Below are positions 48,608 to 56,425 of a DNA stretch of 64,000 nt, piece after piece. The notes below the pieces were generated by a model that did no database searches, was not told the DNA's origin, and saw only the letters and a program-made list of their open reading frames with translations. The DNA is from Paenibacillus polygoni (lineage in GTDB: Bacteria > Bacillota > Bacilli > Paenibacillales > Paenibacillaceae), in assembly GCF_030263935.1 (NCBI RefSeq), contig NZ_CP127162.1, positions 4,616,001 through 4,680,000 of the forward strand, in the 5' to 3' direction. How positions within the stretch are numbered: position 1 is the first letter of the stretch; each line of letters opens with the position of its first letter. The translations under genes and the position numbers were made by a program.

Positions 48608-48741
48608 ATCCTAATATCATTATAGCATGGTTTTCGAAAAAGGGAAGCTTACTCCCCTCATTTAATAGATGAAGATTTGATGAAACGCAGCAACAGAGGC
48701 ATCTTTTGTACTGACAAGGTTAGAATGCCCCATCTGGATAT

Positions 48742-48792
48742 AAAAAAACATGGAAGAACGATCAAAAAGTCTTGGTGATCGTTCTTCCATGT
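48742..48792 (-). terminator. Terminator after the HAD hydrolase gene
   Basis: A 16-bp stem, ACATGGAAGAACGATC/GATCGTTCTTCCATGT, followed on the minus strand by TTTTTTTATATCC. Confidence 0.92.
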
Positions 48793-48799
48793 CTTACAT

Positions 48800-49540
48800 T
48801 TACACCTTTTGCAGTCCTGCGATCGAAAGCAAGCTATCTTTGATTTCCTCATAGTTATGAACGATAAAATGCGGACGATGGTCCGATTCGGCTTCCGCGT
48901 TCCGGTGATTGTACCAAAGTACGGTCCAGCCTGCTTTGATCGCCCCTACCACATCATTTCGCCATGAATCTCCAATGTAGTAACTGTGCTCAGGAGAAGT
49001 CTTTGTGATCGCATTTACATGTTCAAACAGTCTAACATCTGGTTTGGCATAACCAACTCCACCGGATACAAAGATCATATCCTCCGGAATGTACCGATGC
49101 ACTTGCAGTGCTTTCAGCTTCTTCTGTTGGTGCTTCGCTGGTCCATTTGTAATTAGACCCACCTTTATTCCTGAATGAGTCAGTGTCTCCATCAGTTCCA
49201 TAGCACCATGGAAAGGCTGAATCTGAAACTGTCTATTTACATAAGCTGTCTGAGCAGCTTCCGCTTCTTTTTCATTGAGGAAGATCCCAAATTCCGCTAA
49301 AGCCAGCATAAAGCGGCGTCTTCGCATATCAGCTAACGCCTCTTTTTCAGGGACAGCAGATAAATTCTTCTCTTCTGATAACAAATCGCTATAATAACGG
49401 AACCGGTAATAAATATCTTCATATGGCATATCATCCGCTAAACCTACAGCCTCCTGCAGGGCAGAGCGAAGTGGTGATAAATGATCATAGAGTGTGTCAT
49501 CGACATCAAAGAACACTGCTTTTTGTACGCTGTCAGCCAA
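48800..49540 (-). CDS. HAD family hydrolase (YjjG-like)
   Basis: A 246-residue haloacid dehalogenase-like phosphatase. Motif I is VFFDVDDTLYD (nucleophile Asp), motif II VGLITNGP, the motif III lysine lies in GGVGYAKPD and motif IV in SYYIGDSWRNDVVGAIKAG. The four-helix cap between motifs I and II is typical of the YjjG/YfnB pyrimidine-5'-nucleotidase and phosphatase group. It dephosphorylates nucleotides or sugar phosphates, perhaps as housecleaning. The start is TTG 49540, seven bases after AGGAGG. It lies 17 bases after the DUF4261 gene, so the two are probably co-transcribed. Confidence 0.9.
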   Translation of the reverse strand: MADSVQKAVFFDVDDTLYDHLSPLRSALQEAVGLADDMPYEDIYYRFRYYSDLLSEEKNLSAVPEKEALADMRRRRFMLALAEFGIFLNEKEAEAAQTAYVNRQFQIQPFHGAMELMETLTHSGIKVGLITNGPAKHQQKKLKALQVHRYIPEDMIFVSGGVGYAKPDVRLFEHVNAITKTSPEHSYYIGDSWRNDVVGAIKAGWTVLWYNHRNAEAESDHRPHFIVHNYEEIKDSLLSIAGLQKV

Positions 49541-49557
49541 AAGATTTCCTCCTCTTC

Positions 49558-50277
49558 CTACATCTCAGTTAACACATAAATACCGTACGGATTGGTGATA
49601 TGAGAACTCTCTTCCTCAAAGAAACTTTCCTGATGATGGTATTGATACGTGGTCCCATACAATTTGAACTCATTTAATTTATCTTTCGTTCCTTCCCTTG
49701 CATTCATCATAAGGTACAAAAACTGGGACATGACCTGCAAGGAGGCATCCGGATCTGTATCTTTGCTCAAGGCTACATCAGGCAAACCAAACATCTGCAT
49801 CCCGCAGGAGTAAAAATAATGTTCATCCTGCATATAACTGATCATCGTATTCAGCAATTGATCAAGCCGCGCTTCTTCGCCGATCATATTCCACTCTTCT
49901 GGAGTAAATGCTTTATCACAATTCTCGATTTTCACAGCAACTCCCCCGCAAGCCAGCAGCATCTGTACAGGAGCTATCATGCGCTGGACTGCTTCGGCGG
50001 AACCCATGTAGCCAGACAGATAGATAACTTTTGTATGCTTCTCTACCTTTTGCATCGTCTTGTCCGAGAAATCACCTTTAGAGGATAAATAGAAAGCTTC
50101 CGCGAGTTTTGGGTCCTGCTCTTCAATCCTTATTTCAAAAGCACGGTTTCGCTTGGTATCGAGCAAGAGACCGCCAGTAAGAGAATACTCCCCGCTGCTC
50201 TTTCTTGTCAGTTTTCGTATCAGTTTGTCTTCATCTTTCCATTGTCCTGGAATACATAGGACAAGCTTATCATTCAT
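49558..50277 (-). CDS. DUF4261 domain protein
   Basis: A 239-residue soluble protein. The C-terminal half carries DUF4261 (LDQLLNTMISYMQDEHYFYSCGMQMFGLPDVAL, split around residues 150-185) and the N-terminal half an alpha/beta domain (KLVLCIPGQWKDED ... LTGGLLLD). Proteins with this domain are common in Paenibacillus and bacilli, but no function is known. The start is ATG 50277; the longer frame to 50325 lacks similarity. A weak ribosome site (AAGGGAA) precedes it. It is probably co-transcribed with the HAD gene 17 bases downstream and separated from the nucleoside hydrolase by a terminator. Confidence 0.75.
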   Translation of the reverse strand: MNDKLVLCIPGQWKDEDKLIRKLTRKSSGEYSLTGGLLLDTKRNRAFEIRIEEQDPKLAEAFYLSSKGDFSDKTMQKVEKHTKVIYLSGYMGSAEAVQRMIAPVQMLLACGGVAVKIENCDKAFTPEEWNMIGEEARLDQLLNTMISYMQDEHYFYSCGMQMFGLPDVALSKDTDPDASLQVMSQFLYLMMNAREGTKDKLNEFKLYGTTYQYHHQESFFEEESSHITNPYGIYVLTEM

Positions 50278-50319
50278 CTGTAATTCCCTTCTTCCTCGCC
50301 TAGCCTTACTATAAAAACA

Positions 50320-50374
50320 AACCACTGCCCTTCTTCTAAGCGCTCAGCAGCAACTTGAATGAACGGCAGTGGTT
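50320..50374 (-). terminator. Terminator after the nucleoside hydrolase
   Basis: Stem AACCACTGCC/GGCAGTGGTT with a 35-base interior that can pair weakly, followed on the minus strand by TTGTTTTTAT. Confidence 0.75.
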
Positions 50375-50423
50375 GATATTGCAAAAGTTATTCTTTATGA
50401 TCCTTTGCTTCTATAGATGAAGC

Positions 50424-51374
50424 TTAGTATCTTTTTGGTGCTGCTTTTTTTGCTAACTCTGTGAGATAGGAGAAAAATGCATCCGGGTCGGTATCATAGA
50501 CAAGATTAACTGGTTTTCCAGCTGGATCTATTACGGTGCGTCCCTGACTTGGCCCATCTGGAATTACGCTGCACTTCACCACTTTGCGCTTTACTAGCTC
50601 TTCTCGTCCCAGCGCAGCTGTGGTAAGTACATCCCACAAATAATAGGTTGAATTGGTCTCGCTGTATACAAGCGGAGGTACTCCCGAATAACAGTTACCA
50701 AGGAAGTCTACGCCTTCATAGCAGCGCTCTTTCGCCCAGCGATTACGCACTGCCGGCGTGAGCGGTACTTTGTTTGTACTTTCAAGTGCAACAAGGTCAA
50801 TCTCAATCCCTGTCTGCCAAACTTGATAAGCTGCTTCTGGGTCCCAATATACATTCCATTCTGCCGTTCCATCGTGCTCTGGTTCCTGGACATTCCCTTT
50901 TTCAAAGGTTCCTCCCATCCATACCAGCTTCTCAATCTTCTCTTCAATCTCCGGTGCCTCTTCCAGAGCGCGAGACAAGTCTGTAAGGGGTCCCGTGAAT
51001 ACGAGAATTGTTTTTTCTTCCGTCTTGCGTATGGTCTCAATAAGATGCTTATGTGCAGGTAAATCAGACAATGGAGCTTCCATTGTTCCGGATTCATTCA
51101 ATATAGGAAGTGCATCCACATAAAAAGAATGGATGCGCCAATCGCTTGGAAACGGGTTTTTACCACGAGAATTCGATTTCGATACTTCGACCTGATACGT
51201 GCTGAATCGATCGATAATTTTACGACTTGCATCCGTGGCTGGTTCGAGATAACCATCTGCCGGAATAATAGACACCCCTGTCACTTCCACGTCCTCCATC
51301 TGTAGAAGCATAAACAGTGATACAAGGTCATCTACTCCGCCGTCATGATTAAAATATACTTTTCTCTTCGTCAT
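50424..51374 (-). CDS. Inosine-uridine-type nucleoside hydrolase
   Basis: A 316-residue Ca2+-dependent N-ribohydrolase of the IunH family that cleaves nucleosides to base and ribose. The calcium-binding N-terminal motif is FNHDGGVDD (canonical DTDxGxDD in classical members, so slightly diverged). Other blocks are TILVFTGPLTDLSRAL, the Asn in AEWNVYWDPEAA (ligand for ribose and Ca2+) and a late TYYLWDVLTTAALG (the Asp ligand). The divergence at the first Asp may alter specificity. Start ATG 51374. It stands as a single gene, flanked by terminators; a substrate cannot be chosen. Confidence 0.88.
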   Translation of the reverse strand: MTKRKVYFNHDGGVDDLVSLFMLLQMEDVEVTGVSIIPADGYLEPATDASRKIIDRFSTYQVEVSKSNSRGKNPFPSDWRIHSFYVDALPILNESGTMEAPLSDLPAHKHLIETIRKTEEKTILVFTGPLTDLSRALEEAPEIEEKIEKLVWMGGTFEKGNVQEPEHDGTAEWNVYWDPEAAYQVWQTGIEIDLVALESTNKVPLTPAVRNRWAKERCYEGVDFLGNCYSGVPPLVYSETNSTYYLWDVLTTAALGREELVKRKVVKCSVIPDGPSQGRTVIDPAGKPVNLVYDTDPDAFFSYLTELAKKAAPKRY

Positions 51375-51495
51375 GTTTGAAAAATCCCCCTGCTGATCTT
51401 ATCTATTGGTGTGAAAACTTATCTCATATGTTCTCATCTTAATTCTTTATAAAGTGCAAATGCAACCATTCCTCCTCTGAAAATCCAGAAGTAAT

Positions 51496-51541
51496 AGAAA
51501 AAGGGGATGTCAGCAAAATCAAAATTTGCTGACATCCCCTT
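51496..51541 (-). terminator. Terminator after the MMPL transporter
   Basis: A 17-bp perfect stem, AAGGGGATGTCAGCAAA/TTTGCTGACATCCCCTT, followed on the minus strand by TTTTCTATTAC. Confidence 0.93.
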
Positions 51542-51561
51542 CATTTCTTTATTTTCCACTA

Positions 51562-53793
51562 TTAATGAAAAGTATGAACTTGCTCTTCTTTCGCAGCCAC
51601 TTTTCTTTTACCAGGCCAGAAAGCAACTTCTCCAAGCACCATGGTAATGGAAGGTACAAGGAAAGGTCTTACAATAAACGTATCAAGTAGTACTCCAATC
51701 GCTGTAATAATACCAAACTGAACAAGTACCTGAATCGGTAAAGTAGCAAGCACGGCAAAGGTACCGGCAAGAATGAGTCCAGCCGAGGTAATGACAGAAC
51801 TCGTCTCTCCTACCCCTTCTTTGATCGCTTGTTTCAGCGGCATTGTTTTACTCTTTTGCCAAATGCTCGAGATCATAAAGATATTATAATCTTCTCCTAA
51901 TGCTACTAGGAACACAAAGGAGTAAAGCGGAATTGCTCCTTGAATTGCATCCGCACCAAGTCCGTAATGAATAACGAGCCAGCCAAGACCAAGTGCCGAG
52001 AAATACGATAAGATTACGGTAGCAACCAAATATACCATCGCCACCAAAGAACGAAGATAAATTAACAGCAGCAAGCTGATTAGACCCACAACGACTGGAA
52101 TGATGAGTCTTGCATCATGTTCTCCGGCAAGTTCCGTATCATATTGTTCAGCTGTTTGACCGCTAATCCATACTTTATCATCGGATGCAGTCACACCTGC
52201 ACTCTCAAGAGCAGATACCGCTTCAGAACGAAGATCGGGAATGTGCTGCATTGCTTCAATGGAATATGGATTCATGCTAAGTTCCACTTGATAAGCGAGA
52301 ATGTCGCTATTTACAGATCCTTCTTCAGGTTCCGAAACCATTCCTACATAATCTAACGCTTCCAGACGCGATTTCACATCTATATCTTTACCTTCCGTAT
52401 CCAGCATCAACTGTACTGGGGCAAGCTCTCCTTCCGTGAATTGTTCCCCAATAAGCGTAAATCCTTCTCTTGAGGGAACATCTTCTGGGAAAGAAGACAA
52501 TAGATCATACGTGTATTTAATCTGAGGTGAAAAGGAAGCTAAAATTCCGAGCACCACAATGGTTGATACGATGACAGTCCAAGGACGCTTTGTCACCACA
52601 CTGCCAATCCAGCTTTCTTTTTTCTTACGCGGAGCCGGTACCGGCTTCCCTTTTTTACGAGCACGTTCTGCCTGCATCTCTGCTGTTCTTGGTACAAACG
52701 GATAGAAGGATGCACGGCCGAAGATAGCCAAGAATGCGGGAACCAACGTGAGACTCGCAATAAACATGATAAGAATGGACAAACTAAAGGGAACTGCAAA
52801 GCGCTCGTAAGCACCATATTCAGCTAGCAGAAGAGCGAAAAGTGAGATAACCACCGTAAATCCACTCATTGCAATCGCACCCGAAGAGCTTGTTATCGCT
52901 TGGAACAACGCTTTACGTTTATCTGCTTCATTCCATAAAATCTGACGGAATTTAGAGATAATAAATAGACAGTAATCCGTTCCTGCGCCAAACAGCAGAA
53001 CCGTCATGATGGAAATGGACTGTGAATCAACAGTAATGATCCCTTGTTTTGCTAGATATCCTAAGATCGGACTCGTCACAATGTATGCAAAGCCAACTGC
53101 AATTATTGGAATCACAGCAAGCAGCGGCGAGCGGTAAATAAGAAGCAAAAAAATAAGTACAAGCATCACGGTGCCGATAAGAAGGGATACGTCCGCATTC
53201 TCAAACAATCCGGTCGCATCTACCGAGATGCCGACAGGACCTGTTACACGAGCACTAAGCTCATCTCCACTGTCTATGTCGGCATCAAATGGATTCGTTC
53301 CGAATATAGAAGTCATGCTGGACTTGATTCCATCAAGACCTTGCCCTAGTTCTTCGGCATCTGCTTCGACTTCAAAAAACACAGGCAGCACCAGCGTGCT
53401 TCCATCTTCAGATAACTGTGCCGACAGCGCTGGCGGCGGTAATTTATGTAGAGGGATCACCGCTGTTTGATGAGGAACAGGCTTCTCCTCCAGTTGAAGA
53501 GTTAACTCCTGCAGCTTTGTCAGATCTTCAGTAGCGAGTCCTGACTCTTTATGGATAACAATTAGAGCAGGGATGCCCGAATCACTCGGAAACTCACGAT
53601 CTGCTACCATCTGCGCAATGACAGAAGGTTCATTTTCTTTCAAATTGGCTGCATTGTTATTTTCCTGTTCACCAACAGCAGGCCAAATGAGGTTTAAAAC
53701 AACGGCCAAGATGACCCACACTAAAACCGTGATCCATTTTGTTTTTTTACCAGCGACCCATTTTCCATATCCACCGGGTTCTTTTTCTTGCAT
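51562..53793 (-). CDS. MMPL family RND transporter
   Basis: A 743-residue membrane transporter with two halves, each with a large extracellular loop and five or six transmembrane helices, as in MMPL/YdfJ proteins that move lipids, siderophores or drugs out by proton antiport. Typical segments are IITVDSQSISIMTVLLFGAGTD (split), DYCLFIISKFRQ and the second-half GEDYNIFMISSIW with the conserved Asp. A long cytoplasmic linker with the KKGKPVPAPRKKKE basic stretch sits between the halves. ATG 53793 is the first ATG in frame; a GTG at 53805 precedes it. A TetR gene is divergent, so ligand-induced expression is likely. Substrate unknown. Confidence 0.9.
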   Translation of the reverse strand: MQEKEPGGYGKWVAGKKTKWITVLVWVILAVVLNLIWPAVGEQENNNAANLKENEPSVIAQMVADREFPSDSGIPALIVIHKESGLATEDLTKLQELTLQLEEKPVPHQTAVIPLHKLPPPALSAQLSEDGSTLVLPVFFEVEADAEELGQGLDGIKSSMTSIFGTNPFDADIDSGDELSARVTGPVGISVDATGLFENADVSLLIGTVMLVLIFLLLIYRSPLLAVIPIIAVGFAYIVTSPILGYLAKQGIITVDSQSISIMTVLLFGAGTDYCLFIISKFRQILWNEADKRKALFQAITSSSGAIAMSGFTVVISLFALLLAEYGAYERFAVPFSLSILIMFIASLTLVPAFLAIFGRASFYPFVPRTAEMQAERARKKGKPVPAPRKKKESWIGSVVTKRPWTVIVSTIVVLGILASFSPQIKYTYDLLSSFPEDVPSREGFTLIGEQFTEGELAPVQLMLDTEGKDIDVKSRLEALDYVGMVSEPEEGSVNSDILAYQVELSMNPYSIEAMQHIPDLRSEAVSALESAGVTASDDKVWISGQTAEQYDTELAGEHDARLIIPVVVGLISLLLLIYLRSLVAMVYLVATVILSYFSALGLGWLVIHYGLGADAIQGAIPLYSFVFLVALGEDYNIFMISSIWQKSKTMPLKQAIKEGVGETSSVITSAGLILAGTFAVLATLPIQVLVQFGIITAIGVLLDTFIVRPFLVPSITMVLGEVAFWPGKRKVAAKEEQVHTFH

Positions 53794-53864
53794 TGTAAAA
53801 GTCACATCCTTCTTTTTTCATGTTTTTATTGAAATGAACCGCAGGTCATAATACAATCTAGAAG

Positions 53865-53891
53865 TAATTATATATACCGGTAGGTTAATTA
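53865..53891. promoter_or_regulatory. Candidate TetR operator between the MMPL and TetR genes
   Basis: TAATTA at 53865-53870 and 53886-53891 flank TACCGGTA (53875-53882), giving a near-symmetrical element in the divergent promoter region. Its position between the two start codons suits control of both genes. Confidence 0.45.
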
Positions 53892-53953
53892 TCAACAACT
53901 ATTTTTGAAATTGGCGGTGGATTCACTTATACTGCTCATCAGGAGGAATCATG

Positions 53954-54565
53954 ATGACTAAACAACCACCTCGTTCACCCGGACGTCCTAAACAAACTTC
54001 GGATGAAGTGTCCACCTATGATGCGATTCTAGGAACAGCCTCCAGGCTGTTTATGGAAAATGGTTATGAACCCGTATCTCTGCAGCAGATTGCGAAGCTA
54101 TGTAATGTTACGAAGGCCTCCATATACTATCACTTCACGAGTAAGCCAGAACTGTTCAAGATCGCTGTCACCAGTATGCTGCGGCGCGGCTACGAACAAA
54201 CACACAAGTGTTTGATGAAAGCAAATACTTTGAAAGAAGGTCTTCTCTTTATTGCAGAAGCCAAAATTACTACACCTCACGCGGAAATGGAAACGATTCT
54301 TCGTGAAGCAGAGGCTTTTCTCAGCAAAGAACAGATCCAAGAGATTAGAGATGGCGAGCGTGCCATTCATCAGCTTTTAGCGGATCATTTTGAGCATGAA
54401 TTCCAATCTGGAGTTATCAAACAGAAAAATCCTCTTCTACTTGCCCAGGCTTTCTCCGCCCTGCTCATGCTGGGTAATCGTGAGGATATTACGAGTAAAT
54501 ATGCAAGGCCCAGAGAGCTTGCAGAAGAACTAGTTGAGTTATTCTGGCAAGGTGCGGGTTCGTAA
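53954..54565 (+). CDS. TetR family transcriptional regulator
   Basis: A 203-residue repressor. The N-terminal helix-turn-helix is SLQQIAKLCNVTKASIYYHF (residues about 48-67), after AILGTASRLFMENGYEPV. The C-terminal ligand domain is not assignable to a specific group. The first ATG at 53951 is close to AGGAGG (4 bases) and the second at 53954 seven bases away, so the second is preferred. It is divergent from the MMPL transporter, the usual arrangement of a repressor and its efflux target. It ends in a GC-rich terminator. Confidence 0.92.
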   Translation: MTKQPPRSPGRPKQTSDEVSTYDAILGTASRLFMENGYEPVSLQQIAKLCNVTKASIYYHFTSKPELFKIAVTSMLRRGYEQTHKCLMKANTLKEGLLFIAEAKITTPHAEMETILREAEAFLSKEQIQEIRDGERAIHQLLADHFEHEFQSGVIKQKNPLLLAQAFSALLMLGNREDITSKYARPRELAEELVELFWQGAGS

Positions 54566-54593
54566 GAAAACGGTCTGTTTGTTAAAAATTAAG

Positions 54594-54613
54594 AAAGGCC
54601 CGTGAGGGCTTTT
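54594..54613. terminator. Terminator after the TetR gene
   Basis: Stem GGCCC/GGGCT (with one G-U pair) and a GTGA loop, followed by TTTTTTT on the plus strand. In the other direction the T-rich stretch suits the lipid kinase gene as well. Confidence 0.75.
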
Positions 54614-54639
54614 TTTAATTTATACAGATAAAACCCTCT

Positions 54640-55539
54640 CTAAATGGCATCAGGACCGCCCACTAAAAAAGTCAGTTTATGATCAAGTACGGAAATTTGC
54701 GCAGGGGTACTAAGATACACCTCTCCATCTGTATCTGCCTGTTTCTTTTCATCGGTTCGAAGCTTGATATTACGGGCTTTGTAATAGAGAATACTGTCAT
54801 TCTTCGGCTGCCACTCTCCTTCAGGTTTACGAGCTAATAATTCCCTTAGCAGCGGCAGTCCCGTCTGGCGAATGATTAAAATATCAAATTGGCCGTCTAT
54901 CAGTGCATCTGGAGCAAAAGGGAGGGCACTCGATCCAAGCGATCGGCCGTTAGCGATATAAATCATCACTGCTTCATCTTGAATTAGCTTTCCATCAGCT
55001 TCCATCTCAAAAGCAAAGGGCACTGCTGAGCGGATCGTTTGCAGTGTACTAATAAAATAACTTAGCTTGCCGAGTGAACCTTTTAAGTTCGGATCGATAT
55101 TTTCCGATGTTTCCGTAATAAGGCCTACCCCAAAAAAGTTCGTAAATACACGCCCGTTCGCATAGCCGAGATCGATATTGATGGTTCTTCCTTCAAGCAT
55201 CATACGTGCAGACTGCGTAACGTCCACCGGCATTCCGAGTGATCTTACAAAATCATTACACGTTCCGCCTGGCAGAACTCCCACGACTGGCGGATGAATC
55301 AGCTGTGTTAACCCATTGATGCATTCATGGACTGTTCCGTCCCCGCCTAAAATAAATACCGCATCTACCTCACTGCCGCGCTCAAGACATATCTTCTCTC
55401 CGTCCCCAGGACCTGAAGTCTGAATGATATCCAGTTCCTTAATGGCAGGTGCCAGCACAGCTACGGCAGAACTAACCAAGCCTCCTGCAGCAGATCCTGC
55501 TGCATCATTATGTATAAGCAGCGCTTTTGTGATCTTCAT
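54640..55539 (-). CDS. Diacylglycerol kinase-like lipid kinase
   Basis: A 299-residue soluble kinase of the DagK/YegS/BmrU family that phosphorylates diacylglycerol or related lipids at the membrane face. The nucleotide motif is FILGGDGTVHE (GGDGT, about residues 78-88), and LPGGTCNDFVRSLG the second conserved loop. A C-terminal beta-domain follows (ANGRSLGSSALPFAPDALIDGQFD). The start ATG is at 55539. Which lipid is used (diacylglycerol as in DgkB, or others) is not certain. It ends close to the converging TetR gene, probably sharing a terminator. Confidence 0.9.
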   Translation of the reverse strand: MKITKALLIHNDAAGSAAGGLVSSAVAVLAPAIKELDIIQTSGPGDGEKICLERGSEVDAVFILGGDGTVHECINGLTQLIHPPVVGVLPGGTCNDFVRSLGMPVDVTQSARMMLEGRTINIDLGYANGRVFTNFFGVGLITETSENIDPNLKGSLGKLSYFISTLQTIRSAVPFAFEMEADGKLIQDEAVMIYIANGRSLGSSALPFAPDALIDGQFDILIIRQTGLPLLRELLARKPEGEWQPKNDSILYYKARNIKLRTDEKKQADTDGEVYLSTPAQISVLDHKLTFLVGGPDAI

Positions 55540-55747
55540 AACCGAGCCCCCCTACTCCTCTTATTACCCCTCTTTATGATGCTTGCTACCCTTTCTTTAC
55601 CCGCTGTAGACAGACTGTTAACCGTTACACAACATCATTTTTAAACCAACTTATTCCATATCTTATTACTTAGAGATGTTATCTATCACCTTGATTCAGG
55701 GTAATAACTTTACAAATTACATCTTTATAACCAAGGAGGCAATTTCT

Positions 55748-56335
55748 ATGATTCCTGCAACACATAAAGAGCTGGAAGAAATCAGAACACAGTGTCGGTC
55801 CATGGTAAAGAGCCGGGCATTTGCCTCTGGAAGCACCTCACTCATTCCGATCCCGGGAACTGATGTTGTTGCCGACGTCGGAATTTTAATGCAGCTGCTT
55901 CCCGCTATTAATGAGAAATACGGTTTAGCCAAAGAAGATGTAGAGGGTATGGATGCTGAAACCAAAGCTGCCTTTTATGGACTCGTCCTATCGATGGGCA
56001 GCGCTGTAATCGGAAGGCTCGTTACTCGAGAAGTAGTCATTAAACTGCTACAAAAAGTTGGGGTGCGAATGGCAGCAAAACAAGCGACACGATTTGTCCC
56101 TTTTGCAGGGCAGGCCTTGTCTGCTGTACTCAGCTTCTCAGCAATGCGCTATATCGGCAACAAACATGTAGAAGACTGTTACCAAGTTGCATTAAAGCTC
56201 CTGGAAGATCAACGAGCGAAAGAGACTGTACTCCCAGATAACTCTGAAATCCTCAGCAGAATAACGGAATCCGTTCCTATCGACAGTCATGCTCATTCTA
56301 AGAATGAATCAGCAGACACGGCACCTAAGGAATAA
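55748..56335 (+). CDS. EcsC-like family protein
   Basis: A 195-residue protein that looks like the EcsC/DUF697-type group of small membrane-associated proteins. It has an N-terminal amphipathic part (HKELEEIRTQCRSMVKSRAF), then hydrophobic Gly-rich stretches (SLIPIPGTDVVADVGILMQLL, split, and FAGQALSAVLSFSAMRYIGN) and an intermediate basic segment. The family assignment is tentative; its function is unknown. ATG 55748 has AAGGAGG eight bases upstream; the upstream frame to 55676 is not supported. It converges on the ABC exporter operon and ends before a bidirectional terminator. Confidence 0.72.
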   Translation: MIPATHKELEEIRTQCRSMVKSRAFASGSTSLIPIPGTDVVADVGILMQLLPAINEKYGLAKEDVEGMDAETKAAFYGLVLSMGSAVIGRLVTREVVIKLLQKVGVRMAAKQATRFVPFAGQALSAVLSFSAMRYIGNKHVEDCYQVALKLLEDQRAKETVLPDNSEILSRITESVPIDSHAHSKNESADTAPKE

Positions 56336-56356
56336 CCGAATTTATCATGAAAAGAT

Positions 56357-56419
56357 AAAAAAACACCGATTCTCTAACATAACAGATGCCCGTCTGTCAA
56401 AAGAAAATCGGTGTTTTTT
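56357..56419. terminator. Bidirectional terminator between EcsC-like gene and ABC exporter operon
   Basis: Stem AAAACACCGATT/AATCGGTGTTTT with a roughly 36-base loop holding the small hairpin AACAGATG/CGTCTGTC. T tracts flank both sides. Confidence 0.88.
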
Positions 56420-56425
56420 CAGTTT

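Larger units (their letters stand above)
48455..48799. other. 345-base intergenic region between dps and the HAD gene
   Basis: Holds the dps promoter with a PerR-type box, an about 120-base dps leader, and the HAD gene terminator. Nothing else is recognised between about 48620 and 48740. Confidence 0.65.
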
